From Leishmania donovani (Eukaryota; Euglenozoa; Kinetoplastea; Trypanosomatida; Trypanosomatidae): a stretch of DNA of 64,000 nt. Of this stretch, positions 52,228 to 61,926 are shown one piece after another. How positions within the stretch are numbered: the stretch's first letter is position 1; the number at the start of each line of letters is the position of its first letter. The notes beneath the pieces were generated by a model, which searched no databases, was not told the origin of the DNA, and saw only the letters and a program-made list of their open reading frames with translations. The position numbers and the translations under genes were made by a program. The DNA lies in contig NC_018243.1 of NCBI RefSeq assembly GCF_000227135.1, forward strand, positions 62,001-126,000, written 5' to 3'.

Positions 52228-53391
52228 TCAGAGCGCGTTAAGACTTTTGAGCTCCTCTAGTGAGGGGCTGCCCAGCAGCTCGTGCACACGCTGCACTCGA
52301 TCCATGTAGTCCATTGACTGCAAGAACACCATCTCGAACGCAAGCCGCCGAAGAGCCAGCGACGTCAACAGTTTCGCCTCCTCCGACACCTCGTCGCGGA
52401 CCTCGACACAGAGCAGCTCCCAGATTAGATGCCTTAGAAAGAAGGCCTTGCGCTCCTTGCTCTCGAAGGGACCCCAGCCGTGGTAGGCCTTGATGCGGTG
52501 CAGGCAGAGTGCGTCGTACAGCCGTTCCCCGTTAGTGCGGCCCCAGCACTTCTGGGTGAAGTTGGTCATCATGCCAGCCGACATGGGTGGGTACAGTTGT
52601 GCGACGATGCGGCTGATGTGCGCCTTCCACATGCGCTCGCCGTTGTACCAGAAGCCGTTCGGACTTTGCCCTTGCAGAACGTGCGAGAGCGCCTGGTGCG
52701 GTGGGTGCGCGAGGTACAGCAAGAGCGCCTCTAGCTCGGCACGGCGCACGGCATCGTCGACGACGTGTAGGCGATCCGTGGTGCGACAGTCCGTAACGTA
52801 GCGGAAGAGAGATGGAAAGTGCCGTTTCGCCCCGCTGAGGACATGCTTAGGGGTGAACAGCGGGCCGACCTTGTTTCTCGAAGCGGACATCGGCCGAGGC
52901 ACACCCACGGCTCTGCTGTGCTCGGCCGGCGGAGACGACTGCGAGGCGCAGGTCCCATCTTTCACCACAACGGCTGCCCTCTCTCCTGCTGTCGGGGCTC
53001 GCGCCGCTTCGGTCAACAAGTCGTGTCTCGGGTATGCCGTGTAGAGCAGCAGGAAAAACAGCATGCTGGTATGATCGCGGTCGCTGCTGTGGATTGTGAC
53101 GTTACCCACTGTCTCCTGACAGAGGTGGCAGAAGCTGCGCTTACTATCCACCCAGACATGTCGATTCAGGCCTTCAAACACGCCCACCGGCACTGATGAG
53201 AGCAAGGTGTGGCTCTCCGTCGAGGACCCCTTCGGCAGCAAGCTGGTCAGGGGCTCACTCGTCATCTTCGTAGAGTCGTCCGCATCGGGTACGCTCTGCG
53301 CCGCACTTTCGCGAAGAAACCGGGACAGCGGCGAGGCCTTTGGGGGCGGCACCACCGTGCGTATCGCACTGCGCAGAAGCGTGGCATGCAT
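52228..53391 (-). CDS. Probable mitochondrial zinc-finger protein, function unknown
   Basis: A 387-residue protein. The N-terminus (MHATLLRSAIRTVVPPPKAS) is basic, with no acid in the first 20 residues, and looks like a mitochondrial presequence. A C2H2-type finger follows: Cys88, Cys91, His101 and His107 in FCHLCQETVGNVTIHSSDRDH. The finger spacing resembles U1-like zinc fingers that bind RNA. The C-terminal half is helical (LFYL-type, LLYLAHPPHQALSHV, LRRLAFEMVFLQSMDYMDRV). No family beyond the finger is recognised. A mitoribosome or mitochondrial RNA-processing role is a reasonable guess only. The upstream in-frame codon at 53403 is GTG, so the ATG at 53391 is the start; it also suits the predicted splice acceptor 24 nt upstream. 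Confidence 0.75.
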   Translation of the reverse strand: MHATLLRSAIRTVVPPPKASPLSRFLRESAAQSVPDADDSTKMTSEPLTSLLPKGSSTESHTLLSSVPVGVFEGLNRHVWVDSKRSFCHLCQETVGNVTIHSSDRDHTSMLFFLLLYTAYPRHDLLTEAARAPTAGERAAVVVKDGTCASQSSPPAEHSRAVGVPRPMSASRNKVGPLFTPKHVLSGAKRHFPSLFRYVTDCRTTDRLHVVDDAVRRAELEALLLYLAHPPHQALSHVLQGQSPNGFWYNGERMWKAHISRIVAQLYPPMSAGMMTNFTQKCWGRTNGERLYDALCLHRIKAYHGWGPFESKERKAFFLRHLIWELLCVEVRDEVSEEAKLLTSLALRRLAFEMVFLQSMDYMDRVQRVHELLGSPSLEELKSLNAL

Positions 53392-54129
53392 CGCGTGCGT
53401 CACGTCTGCCCGTGCTGGGCCGTGTATGCGAAAGGGAAGAGTGGGAGTGGGAGTCGGGGGGAGGGGGGGACGGGGGCAGTGGCCTTGGGAGATGCGCGGG
53501 TACGCGAGTCTGCTCGCATCCCGCGCGATGCGAAGGGTGCACGAATACGCCCACGAGCAAGACAGACGTCAACACGTGTGGCCCAACTCACGGAGCGGCG
53601 CCCGCGAGGCTGACAGCGAGGGAAGAGCGGATGGGAAGACCAGAGCGGAGTACGAAAGGGTGACAAGGACGAGAGACGAAGGACAGACAGGGAGCGGAGA
53701 GGCGGCGAACACGCAGCTGCACAGCATTGCCCACGTCACATCTCCTCAGGCCCGACGCGCGTCGGCGGTGCCGGTGGCGGAAATGGATGGTGCCGTCTGC
53801 TGTGCAAGGAATACTCTGTGGTAGTCACAGCCGTGGCAAGTGGAGTGAGGTCAGACCTCCACAGACACACACGCACAAGAAACGCAATACAACATAGTGC
53901 AAGGGATGGCTCTATCATGTCCACGCACGCCCCCGACGCTGAGGAAGAACAGGAGCAGAGGCGCGCGTGTGCTGGTCCCAGAAAGTGGAGTCTTCATGAT
54001 CTGGTGGTCGACTTGCCGGCCGGCAGATGCGAGCTGGTCCTCCGACACGGTACTGCTGTTCTTGGGAGACACTCCTGAGCGTCGCCTTCCATCAACCCTG
54101 CCCTCGCCCACCTCACATTGCCACCGCGC
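53392..54129. other. Intergenic: 3' UTR of the sterol isomerase gene and leader of the zinc-finger gene
   Basis: About 0.74 kb, dominated near its low end by a C-rich pyrimidine tract on the transcribed strand (listed with the predicted acceptor). No gene seen. Confidence 0.55.
53415..53480 (-). promoter_or_regulatory. Predicted trans-splice acceptor of the zinc-finger gene
   Basis: On the transcribed strand a C-rich tract (about 53480 to 53430) is followed by the first AG at 53416-53415 (GGCCCAG), giving a leader of about 23 nt before the ATG at 53391. A second AG lies about 10 nt further on. Confidence 0.5.
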
Positions 54130-54987
54130 TCACATGTGCGGGGCCAGGTGGCTGCCACTGCGACGCCCATCGCTGCGGCGACTGTAGTGGTGCTGCATGT
54201 AGAAAGTGCAGTGGTTGCGCAGCCGCACGTAGCTGCGCCAGCCCAGCACGGCGGGTACCAGCAGGTACAGCACACAGCCCAAGACGACTGCGAACCAGAA
54301 GTAGAAGAGGTGGTGTGGGCTGAAGGTGAGGTCGTGGTCAACGTCGAGGTTCGGCGCTCCGCTGATAGCCTCTTGGCCGAGGTACACGATTGTGCCGTAC
54401 GCCTGCGTGACGCACGCGAAAAACTCGAGGGCGTCGCGCATGGGGTGACGCACCTGGAAAGCCCAGTACAAGAGCACGCACAGAGGGCCCTTGACGAATA
54501 GCTCTATGAGCGACACCACGTGCACGGCCGAGCCGTTGAGGCTGCCAAGCTCGCTCGCGTATCGCGCGTCGACCTTTGCGTAGTTCTCCGCAAGCAACGG
54601 GTTTGTCTTGAAGACGCCGACGCAGCCATCCATGAACATGTGTACGACTATGCCGTTCAGTAGGTACCACCGCGCGCGGGTGCGCTCCTCGTAGGTGAGG
54701 GGCGCCATCATGCTATCGTAGTTGATCAGCTCATGAGGATCCATCTCGGACTTGTGCGCCTCCTGGTATGCCTTTCGCTGGCGGAGGGAGCGATGAACGC
54801 GCCAGCGCCACCCGATGCCGATCAGCCACGCAGCCGGGACGGCGGCCAGTGCGCAGGCTGTGCTTGGCTCCCTGAAATACGCCTGCACCATCTCGGTAGT
54901 CAGCGCGTCACGGGCGACAAACAACGGCGTCAGGATGCACAACGTGCAGAACAGCACAAACGGGTCAACGAACACCTCCAGGAACAT
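54130..54987 (-). CDS. EBP: EBP-type sterol delta8-delta7 isomerase
   Basis: A 285-residue protein with four to five hydrophobic segments and the EBP (EXPERA) pattern. After helix 2 comes His116-x3-Asp120-Gly in VHMFMDGCVG, where human EBP has H-x3-E-G. Next is AENYAKVDARY (Glu134), equivalent to KEYAKGDSRY of the human protein. The segment QAYGTIVYLGQE (Glu206) is followed by FYFWF (228-232) and LYLLVPAVL. The enzyme moves the sterol B-ring double bond from C8 to C7 in the ER, one step of ergosterol-type synthesis, a pathway targeted by antileishmanial drugs. A tail rich in Arg, His and Ser (RRSDGRRSGSH) ends the protein. The start is directly before the first hydrophobic segment. Confidence is high for the family and good for the reaction. 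Confidence 0.88.
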   Translation of the reverse strand: MFLEVFVDPFVLFCTLCILTPLFVARDALTTEMVQAYFREPSTACALAAVPAAWLIGIGWRWRVHRSLRQRKAYQEAHKSEMDPHELINYDSMMAPLTYEERTRARWYLLNGIVVHMFMDGCVGVFKTNPLLAENYAKVDARYASELGSLNGSAVHVVSLIELFVKGPLCVLLYWAFQVRHPMRDALEFFACVTQAYGTIVYLGQEAISGAPNLDVDHDLTFSPHHLFYFWFAVVLGCVLYLLVPAVLGWRSYVRLRNHCTFYMQHHYSRRSDGRRSGSHLAPHM

Positions 54988-55875
54988 CTTTCAGTTCTGC
55001 CTCTGGCCCCTTACGTGCTGTGGCGCGTGCCAGTGGGTGGTGGGCGGGGAAGGTGGAGAGGCGAACAAGAAGCAATGGTCGACGAGCGCACGCAGAGACG
55101 TCTTCGTGATGGTGAGGTCGGCTGGCCGCTGTCCGTCAGCGGGCGAGAAGGGGGTCCACAGGCTTCCGACCAGAGGGCACACTCACGCCATAAAAAGGAA
55201 ACGTAAAGCGCAGATGTGTCGCCAACGCCACCTGTCAAGTTGGCTGCGTGTAGGGGTGCGCACGCGATGAAGGAGACGGTGGCGAGTCCGCACTTCGACT
55301 CGACGCGGAAAAATGAAGATGGGATGAAGGCCGACTTTGCCGCGACGCAGCGCGAGACGGAGAAGGACGAGGGGAGGGGGGTAAGAGCGGCGTGCATACG
55401 CACAGACTGAGAGAGTGTCGAGGGAAACGACGAGGAGGATGTCTGCTGCCGGCGGGTGCTTTCAAAGAGGCGGGGTGGCGCACACGTGGGGGTTGAGGGA
55501 GGGCCACCTCTCCTCTAGCCTTTTCCGTCTTTGCAGAGCATGAGAGCCGCAAGCGGCGTTGGCGCGGCACACACAAACCTCCGCGCTTGTGCGTGAGTTC
55601 CGGCGTGTGCATGTTTGGCACCACTGCGTTGCGTGTTTCTGTCGTCCTTGCGTGTGTGGGTGGGTGTGAGTGTGTGTGGAGGGGGGTAGGTGGGTAAAGG
55701 GAAACAGTCTGCGCTGCGAACACACATGACAGCAGTGACAGCGACGCCGTCGATGAGGCCCTCCAGGGGACGAGGAGAAGAGGGCGAAGAGAAAGCGACA
55801 CCAAGACGAGCTCGCGCCGTCACGCAAAACAACGAGCTCCGCTGCATTCGCACTCAACGTATGCGCCTCCCCCTC
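54988..55875. other. Intergenic: 3' UTR of the ALKBH1-type gene and leader of the sterol isomerase
   Basis: About 0.9 kb. A GT-rich stretch lies at 55648-55680. Apart from the predicted acceptor listed separately, nothing notable. Confidence 0.55.
55018..55073 (-). promoter_or_regulatory. Predicted trans-splice acceptor of the sterol isomerase gene
   Basis: On the transcribed strand a pyrimidine-rich stretch (about 55073 to 55030) precedes the first AG at 55019-55018 (CCACAG), leaving a leader of about 30 nt before the ATG at 54987. Confidence 0.5.
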
Positions 55876-57198
55876 TCAGCCTGCGCCGATGCCGCCCTTC
55901 CCCTGCGCCAGATCGCGTGGCGCACCGAAGAGAGCGGGGCACCGCTCATTGTACACCTGCCGTGCATTGATGTTGACACGCATATGCCGCATGCAAAGGC
56001 GCCAGTATCGCTCCTGCCCCTCCGCCGTCATCATCGCCTTTTCCACTCGCAAGAAGCTTCCATCGGAGGTGGGGCGCGCGCAGTAGGCGTGCTGCTGGTA
56101 CCGGTGTCGCTCCGCCTCCGTCAGTTCATCCTCCGGCAACGTCAGATACTCAGGGCAGTCGTCGAGGATGCGCGGTATCGAGTGGAGCGCCGACCGCGAG
56201 GGCCCAGTGAAGGCTGCCACATCGCCACTCCTCAGAAGAAACGCGTACGGGGCATCCTCGCGAGACTGCGTGCCCATCAAGAAAATGGCGGAGCAGCCCA
56301 GCGACAAGCTCATCAGCGGCTGCTCCAGCGTCTCCTCGCTAATGTCCTGGTGGCACATCATCATCGACCCGACAGGGTAGTAGTTCACGATCGCCGTCTG
56401 GGGCTCGTAGACGTCAGGGTAGGCACAGCAGAACCCGTCCTGTTGCACCTCTGCCACGAGCGAGACGAGATTGCACATCCGCGCACGCAGTGCAGACGGA
56501 AACGTCGAGTAGCGGTCGCGGTGGTACACCTTCCGCGTCCATTCGTAGCTGTACCCGAGCGTGGCCCACCGCATGGGGGGCTGATAGCAGGACGTGCTCT
56601 GAGGCGCCTTGGCGTGGGTGCTGAGAATGTTCGGGTGCTTCGCCGAGTCGCCGTAGTCGAGCACCGCCTCTCTGCACCAGCGCTGCTGCTCCGCCTCGCT
56701 CAGCACGCCAGGGAACAGCAGAAGGCCAGGGACACCAGCAAAGGTGTAGCACAACACCTCTTTCCCTGGCTGAGCTTCTTCCGCTGCCGAGAGCGATGCG
56801 CCCTCGTTGTGCTGCGGTTTTGGTGGCAGAACGACCCGATGGATGAGTCGCTTGTTCTCGTCAGTGTTGCGATCGAGGTCGTGAAGCTGCACCACATCCG
56901 TCAGGTCCGTCTCCGGAGGAGGCGGTCGACGACGCGCCTCGCGCCGCGAGAACTCGTACAGCTTGTACCGCTTCTCCGCCATTCGGAACGGTGTGAAGGA
57001 GAGGACACTCTTGGCACCGTCGCGGCAACGCTTCGCACAGTCCACCGCAGTCGTGGTGGCTAGTGCTGGGCTCGCACAACCGGAGAGGTCAGAAGGCGAA
57101 GCGGCAGCCGTAGGATCCGCAGTCGTCCTCGACAATAAGCCGGGCGGGCTCCTTGGCGGTGACGGCAGCGCCCCCCCCAGCGCAGCCGGGTCCGACAT
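55876..57198 (-). CDS. ALKBH1: AlkB-family dioxygenase, ALKBH1-type
   Basis: A 440-residue Fe(II)/2-oxoglutarate dioxygenase. The iron ligands are His283 and Asp285 (MCHQDISEE) and His339 (ALHSIPRIL); the 2-oxoglutarate arginine lies in MRVNINARQV (Arg407, with Arg413). The stretch LMSLSLGCSAIFLMGTQSREDAPYAF is the ALKBH1 version of the core strand, with SGDVAAFTGPSR after it. ALKBH1 acts on modified bases in tRNA (m1A58, m5C34) and possibly DNA, in mitochondria, cytosol or nucleus depending on species; the substrate here is not known. The N-terminal 70 residues are Ser/Pro/Ala-rich and probably disordered, followed by a basic helix. The length (human 389) fits with that extension. Confidence 0.92.
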   Translation of the reverse strand: MSDPAALGGALPSPPRSPPGLLSRTTADPTAAASPSDLSGCASPALATTTAVDCAKRCRDGAKSVLSFTPFRMAEKRYKLYEFSRREARRRPPPPETDLTDVVQLHDLDRNTDENKRLIHRVVLPPKPQHNEGASLSAAEEAQPGKEVLCYTFAGVPGLLLFPGVLSEAEQQRWCREAVLDYGDSAKHPNILSTHAKAPQSTSCYQPPMRWATLGYSYEWTRKVYHRDRYSTFPSALRARMCNLVSLVAEVQQDGFCCAYPDVYEPQTAIVNYYPVGSMMMCHQDISEETLEQPLMSLSLGCSAIFLMGTQSREDAPYAFLLRSGDVAAFTGPSRSALHSIPRILDDCPEYLTLPEDELTEAERHRYQQHAYCARPTSDGSFLRVEKAMMTAEGQERYWRLCMRHMRVNINARQVYNERCPALFGAPRDLAQGKGGIGAG

Positions 57199-59113
57199 GA
57201 TGCTTGGAAGCGTCAGTGTGTAAGGGGGAGGGAGGGGAGGTTACGCCGAGGTCTGGCAAGAAGGTGGTGTCCACAAGTTTCTGGTCGGGAGAGAGGGTCG
57301 AGAGAGGCGTGGACGAGGAGAAGAGGGTGATAGTGAAGAAAGGCGCGGCTCTGCCCGGCTGTGCTTGCGCTAGCGACCGCGCTTGGGTGCGCGCCCGCAC
57401 GTGGCAGTGCGCTAAGAGAGAGGGAGAGGGGCACGGGCGCGAATCAAAGGTGCGCCTCGATCCGGCCACCAGAGCCGGCATCGTGATTCTCGTGCCGCCG
57501 CCCTGAGCTCAGTCGTCCGGGAGCGCCACCCTGACGAGGAGGAGAAGCACGTGAGGCTGCGGCGTTCGCTGTCGTCCCGCTCTACCGACACAGCGAAAAC
57601 AGTTTTCCCTCAGCGTGCCCTTTCGTCGCGAACAAGCTAGCATACGCATACACATACACCCACAACCCATCTACCGCTGTGGCACCCCTGGCTACATCCT
57701 GCGTCGTCATGGATGAGCCGCCCTGCTGTTGAATCGGGTCACGCGTCTTGCGGGCTCTCTCTGTCCTTTCCCATCCCTCTCTCGCATGCGTGCTGCCAGA
57801 TCGGCGCCAGTCGGAGAGAATCGCGTGGACGACATGCCTTGACCCAAGCGCACAGCGCCCAGGGCCCTGCTTGAGGGCTGGAGGCGGTGGGCATCCGTGG
57901 TGCGAGTAACAGGGGGTGTTCCAGGCGCATGCCGCATGGGTTCGAGGAGTACGTTGGCCAGCCTCCGGCCAGGGTCCTCTGAGACCTCGTCCACACTGCC
58001 TGGATTCCATGCCTCTGCTCTCAGTCACCTCCAGCCGCGGCATTCCACAAAGTGGTGTGGAGGCTCTCCACACGGGGGTCTGGAAGACTCCGTGGTGCAG
58101 CTTGGGGGGGGGGGGTGCTCTCGCCATGCCCTCGGCATCTGTGCTTCATATCGTACAGGCCCGGTCGGACGCAGGAGACACCGCATGCTCTTCGCGCACA
58201 CGCACGGTGAGGCTGATTCGTATTGGGTCTCGTCACCCCTCTTTCGTCCATCACCCGTGCTCTGCTGGCCTCTGCGCGCCTTGCCTGCAGTGTGACACAC
58301 CATGGCGTCTGACCATGAGAGCGCGTGTGCAGCTGGGAGAGGATGGTTTCCTGTCGCCTCGTAAGCGCCGCATCGCGTAGCGCGGTTGCAGGGGATGTCA
58401 TCCTGGCGCCCGCGGCCGGTGGCAAAGTCAGTACACCATGCAAGGCGAAACAATACTGAAAAGCGAACGAGAGAAGCAAAATGCCGTCGCAGCCCCCCCC
58501 CATCACCTCACTGGCGGAGGCTCTCCACCGTAGGCGGTGCAACGCAGACACGCAGATGGACAGGCCAAGGCCCACAACTGCGACACTGCGCATCCACAGA
58601 AGCAAAAAGGAAGTTAAGAAGACGGCTGAAGAGAGGCGCATGTGCGCGTGTGCGCGCTTGTGCACTGCTCCCATCATCCAAAGCCGATGCTGCCGTGACA
58701 GTACCGAGAGATCCAGTAAAGGTGCAACGGAAAGACACGAGAGGGTTTTGTCTTGTCTGTGTGCATCTCGGCACTCTCCGCTGGCGCATGCACGTGGGAG
58801 TCCTTGACGTCCACGCGCCAAGCGGCACGCTCGAAGCAAAGAAGGGGAAAGCTCAACAACGAAAGGAAACATCGAGAAGCCCACGTACGTCAACACGCGA
58901 AAGGGCGCGTGTGCGGGGGGGGGGGAGGCGAAGACAGCGAGAAGGCAAGGAAGAGTGATGACGAACTGTACATGGAAAGGGAGCGTGGCGCAACCCGAGC
59001 TGCTGTCGTTTCCGAAAAGAAACACTTTTAAAGCTTCAGATCAAGAGAGAGAAAGAGGAGGGATAGAGAGAACGACCACCTCGGCGTCAGAGAAGGCAGC
59101 GAATGCCTGCCTG
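57199..59113. other. Intergenic: 3' UTR of the two-domain protein gene and leader of ALKBH1
   Basis: About 1.9 kb. It contains the SIDER-like block (57620-58390) with a 12-base G run at 58104-58115, and a second G-rich run near 58915-58926. The long minus-strand open frame over this part was rejected as a gene. Confidence 0.55.
57620..58390 (-). mobile_element. SIDER-type degenerate retroposon (candidate)
   Basis: A non-coding block lying in the presumed 3' UTR of the gene at 59114-61177. Read on the transcribed strand, its text (for example GCATGTCGTCCACGCGATTC and TCATGGTCAGACGCCATGGT) matches my memory of Leishmania SIDER2 elements, which are about 0.5-0.8 kb relics related to ingi-type LINEs and are linked to mRNA turnover. 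No second copy is in the window, so repetitiveness cannot be shown here. The ends are approximate. Confidence 0.5.
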
Positions 59114-61177
59114 CTACCATATCGGCGTCGCCCCGATCCCCCGTGCGCTGACCGGGTAGGCCAAGTGCGTGCGAAAGTGATGGGAGAGCAACGCGTTGTG
59201 CAACCGCGCCCGCACATGTGCATCGAGCATAGGCTCGTTCATGGCCGCCACACTCAAGTGAGAGACCCCGTTTGCGGTGGCAGCCGCCCCGGCGGCATCC
59301 TTACAAGCGGCAGTCGAAGGCGTGCGCGCCTGTCCATTGGCGTGGCCCGTCGTGGCCTTCGCAGCCACTGCCTTGGGCTCCGGTGAAGTCAGTTTTGCAA
59401 ACAGCCACTGCCGGGATCGTCTCAGCGGCGTTTCTGCGTCCCCAGGAGACCTCGTCACGCGCTCACTGGACGCCCTGAGCTCCGGGTCACTGCCACTGGA
59501 GACAGCAACAGTGTCAGGGTGCTCCGGTGAGACGAAGTTGATCAGCCGCGCGTAGCGTTCAGCGTTCAGCAAACTGCACCGCATCTCCTCATCGATCTTC
59601 TCTTCTATCGTCAATGGTGCGCGCGAGGGTGTGGTAGCGGTGGATAATACCGTGGGAGGCGTGGAGCAGCACAGGCCGTGGCTCGGGGTTGATGTCGTCA
59701 AAAGGGGCTTCTGCGGCTTCTGAAGCAGCAGTGGACGATACGGGTCGAGGGTCCGCGATTCCGCTAGCGTTGGCATTGATGCTACGGCTGCCGTCTCGCT
59801 AGAGGGTGCCGATGCTGCGTCGATCTTTGGGGAATCACATGACGTATGGGTGGGTCGTCGCGGCGTTGCAGCCCTTGTGGAGGCGGTGAGGGCGCCGTTG
59901 ACCGGCGCCTTCACCGCTCTTCCAAGCCTCTGCACAGCCGCCATCCTCTCCTCCCGCTCAAGCGCCTTCAACTCACGCACGAGCTCCACCACATTCTTCG
60001 AAGAGGAGTACCGCTCCACCGGCCATTCTTCCTTGTAGTAGCGGCCGATCGCCGTCTGCGCCTCCGCAGATGCAAACGCGGAGCCGCTCGTCACCGACGG
60101 TGCCTGCTCCACGACCAAGAGCTCGCAGTTCGTCAGCCGCATCTGCTGCCACCATGCGCGGTAGTCGTTGACGTGGTTGATGAGCAGTTGCGTGACACCG
60201 TTGGTGAGGTCGACGTAGCGGAACTGGGGCGCGTGCACCCCCCACGCGTTCCGAGCCTTGACGCACAGAGCACCCCAAGGAAGACTGCCTTGACCGGATG
60301 GTGTGTGGCTGGAAAAGAGAACCACCTCCGCCGGCGCGGCGCTGTGCCGCAACACCACCGTCACATTGAGCCGAAGGATGAGGGCCGGGTCCAGGATGCA
60401 CTGCAGCGGAACTTGAATGACGTCGGCGTCGGCGCGCCGCACCGGCGGACTGGCTCGCGTGCGGACTCTCTCGCTAGATACGCTGCTGCCGTTGCACTGC
60501 CGCTGCGGTGCGTTGAGGAAGCCCGTGGTCGGCGCACCAGAGCGAAATGCGTAGAGAGTCGAGGTGAGCGGACACGGATTCCACACGCGCTCTTTGTGGC
60601 CCTCCTCGCGCGCGGCAGCAGTCGTCGCGGTCGCAGTGGCGGTGGCACTCGCATCTGCGGTGCGTGCCTCCGAGGCGAGCCGATGGTAGTCCATATGGTG
60701 CGCTACCGTGTGCATTATCTCCTCAGCCGAGCCCGCGGGTGACCCGTGATGGTGGACGAAGTCGCCTCGCACATCCCTGGTCTTTGCAGCGAGAGAAGCT
60801 GTCGTGTCTGCCGCCGACACATACGCCCCGCCACGTCTCCATAAGTGAAAGTCGTCCGCATCGTTCAGCACTACGAGGCACGTAGAGGGGCGAGTCTTGC
60901 GTGGGGTGGACGCCGAAAGACCGGCGCTCACTGCCTCCTCGATGAGTGCCGCCTCTTGCGGCGGTGGCTTCTCTTCAGCTACCTCGCGGCGAGTGTGAGC
61001 GTTCGCGTCGGTTAGGATGCATGGTAGCTTGTACTTGAAGACGGGCCTGAAATCGGAGCCCCAGGCACTCCGCACGCACTCGACAAGCTCCGTGTACGTT
61101 CTGGCCCAGCACCACACGCCCTCGCCCGGAAACTCGCCGGAGAGCACCAGAAAACGATCGGCGCCGATGTTCTCCAT
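59114..61177 (-). CDS. Protein with two copies of a small beta-rich domain, function unknown
   Basis: A 687-residue protein if started at the ATG at 61177 (MENIGADRFLVLSGEFPGEG). Two segments resemble each other: residues 8-115 and 284-356. Both show a hydrophobic strand, an S-G/S-H turn, a basic helix ending in VRSAWG or ARNAWG, an aromatic strand (FRPVFKY or FRYVDL) and a closing L-V-L-N-D-x-D-F-x-x-W or LLINHVNDYRAWW. The pattern recalls ubiquitin-like folds such as doublecortin or PB1 domains, but I cannot assign one. The remainder is Ala/Thr/Ser-rich linker with a charged helix near residue 405-430 (LVRELKALEREERM). The frame is open for 146 codons upstream through a pyrimidine-rich leader. 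No AG lies between that pyrimidine stretch and the ATG, so the true start may be elsewhere. Confidence 0.7.
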   Translation of the reverse strand: MENIGADRFLVLSGEFPGEGVWCWARTYTELVECVRSAWGSDFRPVFKYKLPCILTDANAHTRREVAEEKPPPQEAALIEEAVSAGLSASTPRKTRPSTCLVVLNDADDFHLWRRGGAYVSAADTTASLAAKTRDVRGDFVHHHGSPAGSAEEIMHTVAHHMDYHRLASEARTADASATATATATTAAAREEGHKERVWNPCPLTSTLYAFRSGAPTTGFLNAPQRQCNGSSVSSERVRTRASPPVRRADADVIQVPLQCILDPALILRLNVTVVLRHSAAPAEVVLFSSHTPSGQGSLPWGALCVKARNAWGVHAPQFRYVDLTNGVTQLLINHVNDYRAWWQQMRLTNCELLVVEQAPSVTSGSAFASAEAQTAIGRYYKEEWPVERYSSSKNVVELVRELKALEREERMAAVQRLGRAVKAPVNGALTASTRAATPRRPTHTSCDSPKIDAASAPSSETAAVASMPTLAESRTLDPYRPLLLQKPQKPLLTTSTPSHGLCCSTPPTVLSTATTPSRAPLTIEEKIDEEMRCSLLNAERYARLINFVSPEHPDTVAVSSGSDPELRASSERVTRSPGDAETPLRRSRQWLFAKLTSPEPKAVAAKATTGHANGQARTPSTAACKDAAGAAATANGVSHLSVAAMNEPMLDAHVRARLHNALLSHHFRTHLAYPVSARGIGATPIW

Positions 61178-61926
61178 CAAGGTCAGTGAAGCCAGCGGCA
61201 GAGAGGGATAGAGGAGGGGGAGGGGGATGCGCAGAGGGAGCAGCAAGTCCGTAAGGCAGAGGCACGCACCAAGCCTCCCGATCGATGCGTTTTCGTTGTG
61301 TGTGCTTGTGTGTGCGCGCGGGTGTGAATGTCTGCCAGCCGCACGCGAGGAAGGAGCGGGGGAGGGGGCGAAGGAGGGTGGGAGGGCGACGCGGAGAAAC
61401 CGCCGAGATAAACACGTTTGAAAGTGCAAAGGCGGTGTCAGCACCTCCATGGCACGACGAGGGGAGTGGAAGGGAATGGTGGAAGACACTGACGGCGGAG
61501 TCGACGCCTGCGATGCCGTCAGCCTTCCTGCCTCCGCATGTCGCGCTGCAGGCCCAAGGGCGCACGAGAGAGATGGCGGAAGGAGGGAGGGTGCGTGCGC
61601 AGGACGGGCCTCCACAGACCAGCAGCTGCACCACGCCTGCGAAGACGGAAAGAGGGAAGAGGGAAGAGGCTCCCTGCGAAGGATGCGCTACGTTCTTCGT
61701 CGCTGATCTGCCTTCGTTTCTTCCGACCGGGGGCGGCGTTCGTCGTGGACAGCCAGCGCCAACAGTAGCAGCAGCAGCAGCAGCACTAGCAGGCAAACAA
61801 TCGACGCAAGCCACCAAAGACACCCGCGTGTGTCGTGGCAGCTCCCCTACACATCTGTGCAGACATGCAGAAGCCTCCCTCGACCACATGATCATGCCGG
61901 TTCGAGTGTGCGTCCGCAGGCACGGC
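61178..61926. other. Intergenic: leader of the two-domain gene and 3' UTR of the beta-helix gene
   Basis: About 0.75 kb, with a pyrimidine-rich stretch on the transcribed strand next to 61197-61245 and a GCA run at 61769-61784. No gene seen. Confidence 0.5.

Noticed and set aside
53392..53403. Upstream start of the zinc-finger protein at 53403
   Set aside because: The codon is GTG, not ATG; the first ATG in frame is at 53391.
58021..59025. 334-codon minus-strand open frame
   Set aside because: Covers the SIDER-like block and G runs; Arg/Ala/Ser-rich translation without domain pattern.
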